DNA of 55,012 nucleotides from NCBI GenBank assembly GCA_905214305.1, contig CAJMLK010000018.1, positions 1 through 55,012 on the forward strand. Reading direction: 5' to 3'. The stretch comes from an uncultured bacterium (GTDB taxonomy: Bacteria; Desulfobacterota; Desulfovibrionia; Desulfovibrionales; Desulfovibrionaceae). Shown piece after piece: positions 39,283-48,280 of the stretch; positions within the stretch are counted from its first letter, which is position 1; each line of letters starts with the position of its first letter. A model generated the notes under the pieces. That model saw only the letters and a program-made list of their open reading frames with translations. It was not told the DNA's origin and did not search any database. The position numbers were made by a program, and so were the translations under genes.

Positions 39283-41730
39283 TTACAGCACCTCGTAAAT
39301 TCTGGCGAAAACATTGTCATACACCAGCTTGAAGTATGGCGAAAAACGCGGGCTTTGCGGGTCGCCCACCAAAAGCTGCACCATGAGGGAATTATACAGC
39401 CCCTCGTCCATAGCCAGCTTTTCGTCCGTAACCCTGTTGAAAAGAAAGTTGATGTTGCGCCGCCGGGACAGAAAGTCCCGCTGTTCCTGCGGCGAAGCGT
39501 CGGGGTGGGCGTCAAACCACTCCTGCACATAGTTGCGCCGGGTAACGCCCGTTTCTTCAAAAACATTGATGGATGAAGCATAGATGGCGCTGGTGCTGCC
39601 CTCAAGACGCACCTCGCCGGAATCCAGCCTGTAGGCAAGCTCCTGCGGCACAATGGACAGCGCCCCGCCCTCGCCTGAATGGCTAATAAAATTCCAGTTG
39701 CCGAAATTGCTTATCCAGAAGCCCAGACGAAGCATCTCAAAACTCACCACCACAAAAAGACGCCCCCTGGCCTCAATGAGCGGCGTTTCATCGGAGCGCA
39801 GCCTGTCCATAAGCACCTGGGCCGACGTTCCGTCCAGTCCTTCAAAAACATTGCCAGGCTCATTGCCGCGCAGCGCCGTATAGCGAATGAGCTGACGCGC
39901 AAAGCGGGCATTGTCGGTGGCGAACACGGCGGCGGGCAGATACAGCGAAGGCCCGGCATGCTGCGCACCGTCGGCAATGGTGGCCCGGTGCGCGAAATAG
40001 TGCGCGGCATAGCCCCAGTCCCACCACAGCCAGAGCATGGAATCCTCGGGCGTCATGGTGCGTGCGCGGGTAAGGGCCTCGGCATGGCGGCGGTTGATCA
40101 TCGGCCCTTGCGACATGGCGGGAATCATGTCCACAAAGGGAACGACCATAAGGGCTATAAGCACGGCCGATGTCAGCAGGCCCGCCACGGAACCGCGCAG
40201 GCTGGTGCGCAGCAGGCGCTGCCACGTCCAGAACAGCGGCAGGGCCAGCCCCACAGCCACCACAGGCGCGCCAAACATGACCATGCGCCCGCCAAGCTTG
40301 GTGCTCAAAAGTCCCAGCGCGGCCAGCGGCAGCAGAAACAGCGCGCCGGGCCGACGCACCATCACCACCACAAAACCCAGAAGGCCAAGAATGGCCGCTT
40401 CCATCCACGGGTGAAAATAGGGAAACAGCGCGGCAAAGCTCAGGTCCTGCACCTCAATGATGGACTGGGCCACCGAGGGGTACATGAGCACAGCGCCTTC
40501 ACCCGTGCTCTTGGCGTCACCCGCATGCTTCAGGTAGGCGTTGACGTGATTGGTGAGGGTGGTGAGAATTTCGCCCTGTACCAGCAGCCAGGCCACGCCG
40601 ACCCACAGCAGGGAAAGTACCCACGGGCGGCAAAGCACGCGCCGCGCCTTCAGACCGGGCCGCGTGCCCGCCAGCAGAAGCAGCAGGCTGAAAACAAGCC
40701 CGACCGGGCCTGTCAGCGTGGGCAGGGCGTAGGCAAGGCTGCCCAGAAGCAGCAAGGCCCGCCGACCGCGCGGGGCCATGATAAGACTCATGAACGCCAG
40801 CAAAATGACGTTATAGCGGATAAGATACGGAAAAACCGAGTGCCATTCCTGAGTCCACCACGAGATGACACCGGAACAGCCCAGCAGCACAACCCACTGC
40901 CAGCGCAAGGGATTGCCCAGGTGTTCGCCCTGCTCCAGCCGTCGGGCCAGCTTGTCTTCAGGCAGTTTTCGGCTGAACAGACGCCGTGCGGTCATGATGC
41001 CCGCGCCAATGGCCATGCGGCGCAGCACCATCTGGGGCAGCAGCATATAGCGCATGGCCCAGCTTGCCGGGGCAAGAGTCATGAGCAAGGGGAAAAACAG
41101 CGTAACGAGGTCGGTATCGTAATAGCCAAGCAGCGTCCGCGCCAGAAAACCCGGCGCCAGCGAGGTAAGCAGCCCGGCGGCCACACCCGCCTCCATGCTG
41201 CCGAGCGCCCATACCCAGGCGTAAACGATAAGGGCCACAAAGCTTGCCAGCACCGCCGGAAACCAGAAGGCCACCGCCGCAGGATAGGTTCCGAGGGCGT
41301 CCGCCATCCAGCGGAGCATTTCAGCCATGGGATGCCCCACGGCCAGGCCGATGCCCTCGGCCCCGGCTACCCAGTGGTAGGCGTCGTGCGTGGCGAGCAG
41401 CCACTGGCTGCCCAGGCGGAATTCCGGGTCCTGCCAGCAGGGCCACTCCAGCATGCGCAGGCCGAATGCCAGCACAAGCGTGACAACACCCCAGAAAAAG
41501 CCCCGCAGCCAGTAGCCCGCCACGTCAGGTCCCGGGGGCAGCCCCAGATGAACGGCGCGCGGCAAGGCCAGCGGATGCCCCCTTTCGTACAGGGCCATGC
41601 CGTGGGCCGTGGTGGCCGCGCGAGAATGTCCGGCAGTGTGGGCAGCGGCATCGTGGTCGCTGCCGGCATTGCAGGCGGAATGATTCGCCGCCTGTTCCGA
41701 AGAGCTGTTTTCCAGGCTCTGATGGGGCAT
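39283..41730 (-). CDS. STT3/PglB-like oligosaccharyltransferase
   Basis: 815-residue polytopic membrane protein with about 13 helices, then a periplasmic C-terminal domain of about 260 residues. Catalytic elements: WQDPEFRLG with LATHDAYHW in the first external loop, GYYDTDLVTLF (metal-binding DxD-type motif) and WWDWG (residues 569-573), the bacterial/archaeal form of the WWDYG motif that binds the sequon. It should transfer a lipid-linked glycan to Asn of exported proteins. No glycan-synthesis cluster sits beside it. I prefer the ATG at 41730, one base after the rsmG stop and with GGAG at 6 nt; an ATG at 41748 is the alternative. The first 55 residues are hydrophilic and Ser/Ala/His-rich. 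Confidence 0.87.
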   Translation of the reverse strand: MPHQSLENSSSEQAANHSACNAGSDHDAAAHTAGHSRAATTAHGMALYERGHPLALPRAVHLGLPPGPDVAGYWLRGFFWGVVTLVLAFGLRMLEWPCWQDPEFRLGSQWLLATHDAYHWVAGAEGIGLAVGHPMAEMLRWMADALGTYPAAVAFWFPAVLASFVALIVYAWVWALGSMEAGVAAGLLTSLAPGFLARTLLGYYDTDLVTLFFPLLMTLAPASWAMRYMLLPQMVLRRMAIGAGIMTARRLFSRKLPEDKLARRLEQGEHLGNPLRWQWVVLLGCSGVISWWTQEWHSVFPYLIRYNVILLAFMSLIMAPRGRRALLLLGSLAYALPTLTGPVGLVFSLLLLLAGTRPGLKARRVLCRPWVLSLLWVGVAWLLVQGEILTTLTNHVNAYLKHAGDAKSTGEGAVLMYPSVAQSIIEVQDLSFAALFPYFHPWMEAAILGLLGFVVVMVRRPGALFLLPLAALGLLSTKLGGRMVMFGAPVVAVGLALPLFWTWQRLLRTSLRGSVAGLLTSAVLIALMVVPFVDMIPAMSQGPMINRRHAEALTRARTMTPEDSMLWLWWDWGYAAHYFAHRATIADGAQHAGPSLYLPAAVFATDNARFARQLIRYTALRGNEPGNVFEGLDGTSAQVLMDRLRSDETPLIEARGRLFVVVSFEMLRLGFWISNFGNWNFISHSGEGGALSIVPQELAYRLDSGEVRLEGSTSAIYASSINVFEETGVTRRNYVQEWFDAHPDASPQEQRDFLSRRRNINFLFNRVTDEKLAMDEGLYNSLMVQLLVGDPQSPRFSPYFKLVYDNVFARIYEVL

Positions 41731-41731
41731 A

Positions 41732-42430
41732 TTATGCTCCGTCGTCATGATGTCCGGCACTGAAGGTTTTGAGGTCGTTTTTTGGCAAATCCGGGCTGAG
41801 CGCCCAGAACCAGCGTCCGCTGCCCGCAGCCACATAGCTGTGTTGCGCGGCAACCCGCCAGGGGGCAGGCAGTTTTTCCGGCGCGGGTTCCAGCGCCAGA
41901 ATCACCAGATGCCCTTCGCGCCGCAAACGGGGCAGGGTCAGATCAAGCAGTTGCCGCCAGGGCATAAAGGCACGGCTGACAATGCAGTCCGCCTGATAGT
42001 ACTGCCCCTGAAAAAAATGTTCCACAGGCCCGCGGAACACATGCGTGCAAGGCAGCTGCGTGCGCGAAAGCACGCTGGAAAGAAAAAGCGCGCGCTTTTC
42101 TCGCACTTCAACCATATAATAGGAACCGTCAGGCCACAACATGCGCAGGGGAATGCCCGGCAGACCGGCCCCCGCGCCAAGATCCCACGTCAGGGGCGAG
42201 GCGGGCATGGGCAGGCCGGAAAGAAAGGGAGCAAGATGAAAGCTGTCCGCCACCAGACGGGTAAGCATGTTCTGCCAGGAGTGCGGGCCCACAAGATTCA
42301 TGGCCTTGTTCCATTGGCAGAGCATCTCAAGATATATCCCCAGAGGCTCCAGGGCTTCCTGAGGCACATCCGCGCCCGTGGACGCCACAAGCCGGGCCAG
42401 TTCCTTTCTGTCCACCACGTGCTGCTGCAT
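41732..42430 (-). CDS. rsmG: 16S rRNA m7G527 methyltransferase RsmG
   Basis: 232-residue SAM-dependent methyltransferase. WNKAMNLVGP near residue 40, the SAM-binding loop WDLGAGAGLPGIPL, VEVREKRALFLSSV and VSRAFMPWRQLL (catalytic Arg region) match the GidB/RsmG family. AAGGAG lies upstream of the ATG. Downstream, the oligosaccharyltransferase gene starts 1 bp after the stop, so the two are co-transcribed, though no functional link is obvious. Confidence 0.92.
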   Translation of the reverse strand: MQQHVVDRKELARLVASTGADVPQEALEPLGIYLEMLCQWNKAMNLVGPHSWQNMLTRLVADSFHLAPFLSGLPMPASPLTWDLGAGAGLPGIPLRMLWPDGSYYMVEVREKRALFLSSVLSRTQLPCTHVFRGPVEHFFQGQYYQADCIVSRAFMPWRQLLDLTLPRLRREGHLVILALEPAPEKLPAPWRVAAQHSYVAAGSGRWFWALSPDLPKNDLKTFSAGHHDDGA

Positions 42431-42753
42431 GTTCTTGCAAGGCTCCTTGACGTTGTGCGTTTATTCTGCCGTGCGGCGGTGAGGGGCTGTCCGGCCGCTT
42501 CCGCCAGCACTGCCCCGCCCCTGCCGGAACACCGTGTTCGCAGGCAGGCGGCTTCACAGGCAAATCTGACGGCGCAGCGCTGCCGCCTTGACTGTACAGC
42601 AGCAGGCGGCAGGCCGGGTGCATACTCATAGCTCCGCCGACCGGGACTTGCAAGCCCCGCGCCGATAACGTAAAAAAGAGGGCTTGCGGACGCACCGCAT
42701 GTGTTTTGACCATTTTTCCGGCGTCCGCCATTCTTTCCGGAGGATACATTTCA
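42431..42753. other. Divergent promoter region between rsmG and fabD
   Basis: 323 bp with no supported gene. It must contain promoters for both directions. A TTGACC at 42707-42712 could be a -35 element for fabD, but no good -10 follows. Confidence 0.4.
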
Positions 42754-43695
42754 ATGTCACAAGCCGTTTTGCTCTTTCCCGGCCAGGGTTCACAAGAGGC
42801 AGGCATGGGCCGCGATCTGGCCGAAGCCTCCACAGAGGCCATGAACCTCTGGAAGCAGGCCGAGCGTGCCAGTTCCCTGCCCCTGCGCGAGATATACTGG
42901 GACGGCGATGACGCCGCCATGAGCGATACCTGCGCCCTGCAACCGGCCCTGACCGTGGTGAACATGAACCTCTGGAATGCTGTGGCGGGACGGGTGAAGC
43001 CTCTGGGCGCCGCCGGACACAGCCTTGGGGAGTTCAGCGCTCTGGCGGCGGCAGGCGTGCTTTCTCCCCAGACCGTACTGGAACTGACCAGCCTGCGTGG
43101 CCGCCTGATGGCCGAGGCCGATCCTCACGGCAAGGGAGCCATGGCTGCCCTGCTCAAGCTCGACCTGCCCCAGGTGGAAAAAATTGTGGCCGACACGGCC
43201 GCCCAGTGCGGTGAGCTGATCATTGTCGCCAACTACAATACGCCCGGCCAGCTCGTGGTCAGCGGAACCAGGGCAGCTGTGGCTCTGGCCTGCCAGAAAG
43301 CCAAGGAAGCAAAGGGGCGCGGCATCGAGCTGAAGGTCAGCGGAGCTTTTCACAGCCCCCTGATGGCCGAAGCCGCCAGAGAGTTTGCCCCGCAGCTCCG
43401 CAAGGCCACCTGGAACAGACCCCGGTTCGCCGTCTACTGCAATGCCCACGGCAAGGCCGTGCATGAAGGCGAAAGCGCCCTTGAGGGCCTGCTGGCCCAG
43501 ATGACCTCGTCAGTGCAGTGGATAGACACCATGCGCAATCAGTACGACGACGGCGCGCGCCGCTGGCTTGAGCTTGGCCCCAAGGCCCTGCTCGGCAAGA
43601 TGGTGGCCCCCTGCCTTGCCGACCGCGCCACTGCAGACCAGCTTGAAGTGCAGCTGGTCAACAATGCGGAAAGCGCCGCAGCCCTGGCAGGATAG
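42754..43695 (+). CDS. fabD: Malonyl-CoA:ACP transacylase
   Basis: 313-residue acyltransferase that loads malonate from CoA onto acyl carrier protein for fatty acid synthesis. LFPGQGSQEAGMG opens the protein, the nucleophile is S90 in GHSLGEFSA, the catalytic His lies in SGAFHSPLM, and VANYNTPGQLVVSG is the family signature. CCGGAGG lies upstream of the ATG at 42754; a longer frame from 42706 is not supported. It is apparently monocistronic and outside any fab cluster in this window. Confidence 0.94.
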   Translation: MSQAVLLFPGQGSQEAGMGRDLAEASTEAMNLWKQAERASSLPLREIYWDGDDAAMSDTCALQPALTVVNMNLWNAVAGRVKPLGAAGHSLGEFSALAAAGVLSPQTVLELTSLRGRLMAEADPHGKGAMAALLKLDLPQVEKIVADTAAQCGELIIVANYNTPGQLVVSGTRAAVALACQKAKEAKGRGIELKVSGAFHSPLMAEAAREFAPQLRKATWNRPRFAVYCNAHGKAVHEGESALEGLLAQMTSSVQWIDTMRNQYDDGARRWLELGPKALLGKMVAPCLADRATADQLEVQLVNNAESAAALAG

Positions 43696-43854
43696 CACGC
43701 CTGCCCCAGGCACTGCCCTGACGCGGCCCGCCATTTTTATGCGGCATTCCGAGCCATTCAGAATGCCCGCTGGTTTGAGCCGGATACCCGGACATGCCCG
43801 GACATCCGGAAACAGAAAACTGAAAACCCTGTATGCAAAGGACACGAGAGCATT

Positions 43855-45507
43855 ATGCGCGCCATTGAAACCCTGCGCACGGCCCTGGCGGCCATTATTG
43901 AGGAAGAGGGCCTGGCCTGGCCCGCCAAGACTGTCATTGAGCCGCCGCGCGATCCCCGTCATGGCGACCTCTCGGTCAACTCGGCCATGCTGCTCGCCAA
44001 GGAAGCCAAAACCAATCCTCGCGAGCTGGCACAAAAATTTGCCGCCAAACTGCTGGAACGCTGCCCTGATGTGGAAAAAGCCGAGGCTGCCGGGCCGGGT
44101 TTCTGCAATGTGACCTTCAGTCAGGCATTCTGGCGGCAGATCGTGACCGACATCGAAAGCGCCGGGCAAGCCTATGGCGAAAGCAGGGAGCCGGGCCGCA
44201 GGGTTCTGCTTGAATATGTTTCGGCCAACCCCACAGGGCCTCTGCATGTGGGCCACGGGCGCGGCGCGGCCGTGGGCGACAGCCTTGCCCGCCTGCTGCG
44301 CAAGGCCGGGCATCATGTGCACACCGAATATTATATCAATGACGCCGGTCGCCAGATGCGCCTGCTGGGCCTTTCCGTGTGGCTGCGCGTGCTGGAACTG
44401 GCCGGACGCCCGGTGGAGTGGCCCGAAGACTATTATCGTGGCGATTATATTATTGATATTGCGCGTGAAATGCTTGAGGCCTACCCCGGCCTGCCTGACA
44501 TGCCCGCCGCCGAAGGCGAAGACCGGTGCTATGAAAAGGCCATGACCGACATCCTCAACGGCATCAAGGACGACCTGCGCGACTTTCGCGTGGAGCACCT
44601 GCAGTGGTTCTCGGAAAAAACCCTGGTAGAAACCGGTGCTGTGGACGCGGCCTTTGCCGCACTGGGCAAGTCGGGCTACACCTATGAGCAGGACAATGCC
44701 TTCTGGTTTGCCACCGAGCAGCTGGGCGATGACAAAAACCGCGTGCTCAAGAAATCTGACGGCAGCCTGACCTATTTCGCTTCAGACATAGCCTACCATC
44801 ATGACAAGTTTGAGCGCGGCTATGACTGGCTCATCGACGTATGGGGCGCGGATCACCACGGCTACATCCCGCGCATGCGCGCGGCCATTTCCGCCATGGG
44901 CAAAGAGCGCGACAGCTTTGACGTGGTGCTTATCCAGCTTGTGAACCTGCTGCGCGAAGGTCATCCCGTGAGCATGTCCACGCGCGCGGGAACCTTTGAA
45001 ACCCTCGCCGACGTTATCAAGGAAGTGGGCACAGACGCCGCGCGCTTCATGTTTCTTTCGCGCAAGAGCGACAGCCCGCTGGACTTTGACCTTGAACTCG
45101 CCAAACAGCGCAGCCTGGACAACCCCGTCTACTACGTGCAGTACGCGCATGCCCGCATCTGCGCCGTGTTGCGCCGCGCGGCCGAACGCGGTTTTGTTCT
45201 GCCGGAAAAATCCGATGCCGCTCTGCTGGCCCCGCTGGATACCCCCGAGGACATGACCCTGCTGCGCAAGGCCGCCGCTTTTGAAGACATGCTCTACGCT
45301 GCGGCGCAATCTCTTGGCGTACACTATGTAAGCCACTATCTGACCGAGCTTGCAGGACTTTTGCACAGCTACTATGCCAGGCATCAGGTGCTGCTGGCCG
45401 ACGACGCGCCACGCACCCTTGCCCGCCTCGCCCTGTTGCGCTCCGTGGGACAGGTGGTGCGCAACGGTCTGGACGTTCTCGGCGTCAGCGCCCCTGAAAG
45501 CATGTAG
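43855..45507 (+). CDS. argS: Arginyl-tRNA synthetase
   Basis: 550-residue class I aminoacyl-tRNA synthetase. The N-terminal additional domain (1-110) recognises the tRNA D-loop. The HIGH motif appears as HVGHGR in VSANPTGPLHVGHGR, followed by DAGRQM. The KMSKS region appears as VSMSTRAGTFETL, as usual for bacterial ArgS without a canonical KMSKS lysine. The C-terminal anticodon-binding helices end at residue 550. AAAGGA lies upstream. It is 159 bp after fabD. Confidence 0.95.
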   Translation: MRAIETLRTALAAIIEEEGLAWPAKTVIEPPRDPRHGDLSVNSAMLLAKEAKTNPRELAQKFAAKLLERCPDVEKAEAAGPGFCNVTFSQAFWRQIVTDIESAGQAYGESREPGRRVLLEYVSANPTGPLHVGHGRGAAVGDSLARLLRKAGHHVHTEYYINDAGRQMRLLGLSVWLRVLELAGRPVEWPEDYYRGDYIIDIAREMLEAYPGLPDMPAAEGEDRCYEKAMTDILNGIKDDLRDFRVEHLQWFSEKTLVETGAVDAAFAALGKSGYTYEQDNAFWFATEQLGDDKNRVLKKSDGSLTYFASDIAYHHDKFERGYDWLIDVWGADHHGYIPRMRAAISAMGKERDSFDVVLIQLVNLLREGHPVSMSTRAGTFETLADVIKEVGTDAARFMFLSRKSDSPLDFDLELAKQRSLDNPVYYVQYAHARICAVLRRAAERGFVLPEKSDAALLAPLDTPEDMTLLRKAAAFEDMLYAAAQSLGVHYVSHYLTELAGLLHSYYARHQVLLADDAPRTLARLALLRSVGQVVRNGLDVLGVSAPESM

Positions 45508-45661
45508 CAGCTCTGCCCCGGCAAAGCCGACAGGCCCGTTTTGCATTCTGCCTGCAATGGCAGAATACTGGCAAACACAGCGCAGCAGAAACGCACGGGC
45601 CTTGCGCAGGCCAGCCTGCCGCAGACAAGAACAGCACAGCCCGCAAAGCAAACCGCACATT

Positions 45662-45704
45662 GGCATGCGTACCGCGCCGCACAGACCGGCGCGGTACGCA
45701 TGCC
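45662..45704. repeat. Perfect 18-bp inverted repeat between argS and the SPOR gene
   Basis: The 18-base arm at 45662-45679 (GGCATGCGTACCGCGCCG) is the exact reverse complement of 45687-45704, with a 7-nt loop. A second stem, GCGCGGC/GCCGCGC, follows at 45713-45731. Neither has a T-run on either strand, so it is not a standard intrinsic terminator. Confidence 0.8.
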
Positions 45705-45776
45705 GGAAAAACGCGCGGCTCTCCGCCGCGCCAACGCCTTGCATCCAACGCTTACAAGGAATAGAAAGGAAAAAGA

Positions 45777-46745
45777 ATGCCTCCACCGCTTCGCAAACCC
45801 AGGCAGAAAAGCGCCCCCGCCTCAAATGACAAACGGCGTTTTACCCTCCGCCTGTCCGCTCCCATGCTCAGTCTGCTGGGGGTGGTGCTCATGGCCGCCG
45901 TGGGCTGGTCCTTCTTTATGGGTTTTATGGTGGGGCGCGGACAGAATCCCGAACAGCGCGTGGAGCAGATCACCGGCCTGCAACTGGATGGCCGCAACAG
46001 GCCAAACACCGTGGACGGCCAGCCGGGCCTGGAAACGGCAAAACCTGGCGATACTGCCGCCTCCGGTATTCAGGCAGGCTCTGAGGCCGCAACCGGCGCA
46101 GGCACAGAAGCAGGAACAGAAGCAGGCCCCGGAGCCAGCGCGGATGCAGGGGCCGTCGCAGCCGATGCGGCACAGCCCGCCGGAACTTCCGCTGCCGCCC
46201 CACAGGGCGGGCAAACCGGACACAACGCCCGGACCCGGCAGGCAGCAGCGCCCGCAGCCGGTGCGCCCGCAGGCAGCAGGGAAACAGCTGCCCAAAGCCC
46301 GGACTATCCTTTTGAGCGACCCAGCGGTGACAGCCTTGCCGCCTGGGGCATCAAACAGCCTCGCTCAGGTGCGCAAAACAGCGGACAGCCCGCCGCGCCC
46401 CCCCCCTCCAGTGCCCGCACCGCCGCAGCGCCCGGCGCAGCCCCCAATCAGGGGCAGGCCCCCGGCGCAACAGTTACGCAGGAACAGATTTACGACTACG
46501 TGTTTCAGGCGGCGGCCTTCAAGGGCGAGGACGATGCCGACAGGCTGCGCAAACGCCTTGAAGGCCGGGGGCTGCGTACACGCCTGCAAAAAAGCGGCAA
46601 GGTGCAACTGGTCATGATCAACCTGCGCGGTACGGAGCGAGACGCCGACAATCTGCGCGAGGAACTTAAACGCATGAAACTGGGCGCGCCCATACAGACA
46701 TCCAAAAAAGCCGTTCCCGGCAAAAGCCGTAAAACGGTCAGGTGA
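45777..46745 (+). CDS. SPOR domain protein
   Basis: 322-residue inner-membrane protein: a short basic cytoplasmic N-terminus, one helix (about 30-52), a long low-complexity Ala/Gly/Gln/Pro-rich periplasmic linker (about 75-235), and a C-terminal SPOR domain (YDYVFQAAAFKGEDDADRLRKRLEGRGLRTRLQ... to about 310). SPOR domains bind glycan strands stripped of stem peptides at the division septum, so a division-site role is likely. AAAGGA precedes the ATG. It is followed by mlaE after 7 bp. Confidence 0.9.
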   Translation: MPPPLRKPRQKSAPASNDKRRFTLRLSAPMLSLLGVVLMAAVGWSFFMGFMVGRGQNPEQRVEQITGLQLDGRNRPNTVDGQPGLETAKPGDTAASGIQAGSEAATGAGTEAGTEAGPGASADAGAVAADAAQPAGTSAAAPQGGQTGHNARTRQAAAPAAGAPAGSRETAAQSPDYPFERPSGDSLAAWGIKQPRSGAQNSGQPAAPPPSSARTAAAPGAAPNQGQAPGATVTQEQIYDYVFQAAAFKGEDDADRLRKRLEGRGLRTRLQKSGKVQLVMINLRGTERDADNLREELKRMKLGAPIQTSKKAVPGKSRKTVR

Positions 46746-46752
46746 GGAAGTC

Positions 46753-47556
46753 ATGACGCAATCCTTTGCTCCCGCAGCTTTTCTACGCCGCATCGGCAGC
46801 CCCTGCCTGCGCGGCATTGACGCCCTTGGCGGCACGGCCATCTTCTTTTTTGAGGGACTGGCCCAGGTTTTTGCCGGCAGAAAAATATTTCCGCGCACAA
46901 TGCAGCAGCTTTATATCATTGGTTCCAAATCCTTCTTTCTTATCATGCTGATCGGGGTGTTCTGCGGCATGGTGCTGGGCCTGCAGGGCTACTACACGCT
47001 CGTGCAGTTCGGCTCCGTGGGCATGCTCGGTTCTGCCGTGTCGCTGACGCTCATCCGCGAACTGGGGCCTGTGCTCACGGCCATCATGCTCACCGGGCGC
47101 GCCGGATCATCCATGACCGCTGAAATCGGCGTCATGCGCATCACCGACCAGATCGACGCCCTTGATGTCATGGATATCAACTCCATGGGCTACCTTGTCA
47201 GCCCGCGCCTTGTGGCCTCGTTCATCGCCTTTCCCCTGCTGACCGCCGTGTTTGACGTTATCGGCATCATAGGCGGCTACCTCACGGGCGTGCTCATGCT
47301 CGGCATCAACGAGGGAGCCTATTTCTATCGCATTGCCAGTTCCGTCACCATGACAGACGTGGCCGGAGGCTTCATAAAGTCTGTGGTCTTCGGCCTGCTG
47401 GTCACCACCATATGCTGCCGTCAGGGCTACTATACCAACAAGCGGCGCGACAGTGTGGGACCCGAAGCCGTGGGCAACGCCACCACATCGGCGGTGGTCA
47501 TATCCTGCGTGCTTATTCTCGCCGCAGACTACGTCATTACCTCTTTTCTGCTCTGA
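46753..47556 (+). CDS. mlaE: MlaE/YrbE family ABC transporter permease
   Basis: 267-residue permease with about five membrane helices after an amphipathic N-terminal helix. Family stretches include FFLIMLIGVFCGMVLGLQGYY, LIRELGPVLTAIMLTGRAGSSMTAEIG (the coupling-helix signature) and SPRLVASFIAFPLLT. It should transport phospholipids between the membranes with an MlaF ATPase and an MCE protein (MlaD). Neither partner is encoded in this window. GAGGAAG precedes the ATG. It sits between the SPOR gene and ruvC. Confidence 0.9.
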   Translation: MTQSFAPAAFLRRIGSPCLRGIDALGGTAIFFFEGLAQVFAGRKIFPRTMQQLYIIGSKSFFLIMLIGVFCGMVLGLQGYYTLVQFGSVGMLGSAVSLTLIRELGPVLTAIMLTGRAGSSMTAEIGVMRITDQIDALDVMDINSMGYLVSPRLVASFIAFPLLTAVFDVIGIIGGYLTGVLMLGINEGAYFYRIASSVTMTDVAGGFIKSVVFGLLVTTICCRQGYYTNKRRDSVGPEAVGNATTSAVVISCVLILAADYVITSFLL

Positions 47557-47557
47557 T

Positions 47558-48079
47558 ATGTCCACACTCAACGCCAAAGGGCCAGTGACGGTTATGGGCA
47601 TCGACCCCGGTTCGCAGCGCACGGGCTGGGGCGTGGTGCGCGAGGTTTCGGGCGTATTGCATCTGGTGGACTGCGGCGTGGTGCGCACGGCCTCGGCCGG
47701 CAAGGCTTTTTCGGACCGTCTGGCCTGCATCTATCACGAACTTTCCACCGTGCTGGCCCGCGTAAAACCCGATGAAGCCGCCATCGAACAGGTCTTTACC
47801 GCCCAGAACGCGGCCAGCGCTCTCAAGCTGGGGCAGGCACGGGGCGTGGCCGTGGCGGCCTGCGCGGCGCATGGTCTTTCCATCAGCGACTACGAGCCGA
47901 CTCTGGTAAAAAAATCGCTGGTGGGCACGGGCCGCGCCGAAAAAGAGCAGGTTGCCTTCATGGTGCAACGCCTGCTCAATGTCAAAAACGCCAACTGGTC
48001 GCTGGACACATCGGACGCTCTGGCCGTGGCCGTGTGCCACCTTACCATGCGGCGCTTTGCGGCTTTGACGGGCAAATAG
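47558..48079 (+). CDS. ruvC: Crossover junction endodeoxyribonuclease RuvC
   Basis: 173-residue Holliday junction resolvase of the RNase H fold. The first catalytic Asp is D16 in MGIDPGSQRTGWG; the next acidic residues are in AAIEQVF and in DTSDALAVAVCH. VKKSLVGTGRAEKEQV is the DNA-binding segment. It starts 2 bp after the mlaE stop with a weak ribosome binding site, so translation is probably coupled. ruvA and ruvB are not in the window. Confidence 0.94.
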   Translation: MSTLNAKGPVTVMGIDPGSQRTGWGVVREVSGVLHLVDCGVVRTASAGKAFSDRLACIYHELSTVLARVKPDEAAIEQVFTAQNAASALKLGQARGVAVAACAAHGLSISDYEPTLVKKSLVGTGRAEKEQVAFMVQRLLNVKNANWSLDTSDALAVAVCHLTMRRFAALTGK

Positions 48080-48222
48080 TCAGGCACTGATCGCATGTTT
48101 TTCTGTTCAGCCGGGGCATCAAAAGTTTTTTTCCGGCTCCGGTGCATCACCGCTTCGGCATGGGCAGCCCGGCTTCCTGCGAAAAAAGCCCGCGCGTGAT
48201 GCCCGCAACCACCTGTCCTTCA

Positions 48223-48247
48223 GAAAAAAAGGGCCTTTCGGCCCTTT
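48223..48247 (-). terminator. Intrinsic terminator of the cyclophilin gene
   Basis: AAAGGGCC (48228-48235) pairs with GGCCCTTT (48240-48247) around TTTC. On the minus strand it is followed by a seven-T run, so it ends the convergent cyclophilin transcript; it may also stop ruvC read-through from the left. Confidence 0.82.
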
Positions 48248-48280
48248 ATCATTTTCATCTTCGGAAAAGAACGCCGTGGT

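Noticed and set aside
39679..41763. 694-codon plus-strand open frame opposite the oligosaccharyltransferase
   Set aside because: Low-complexity His/Gln/Arg-rich composition; it is the reverse-strand shadow of a clear membrane enzyme.
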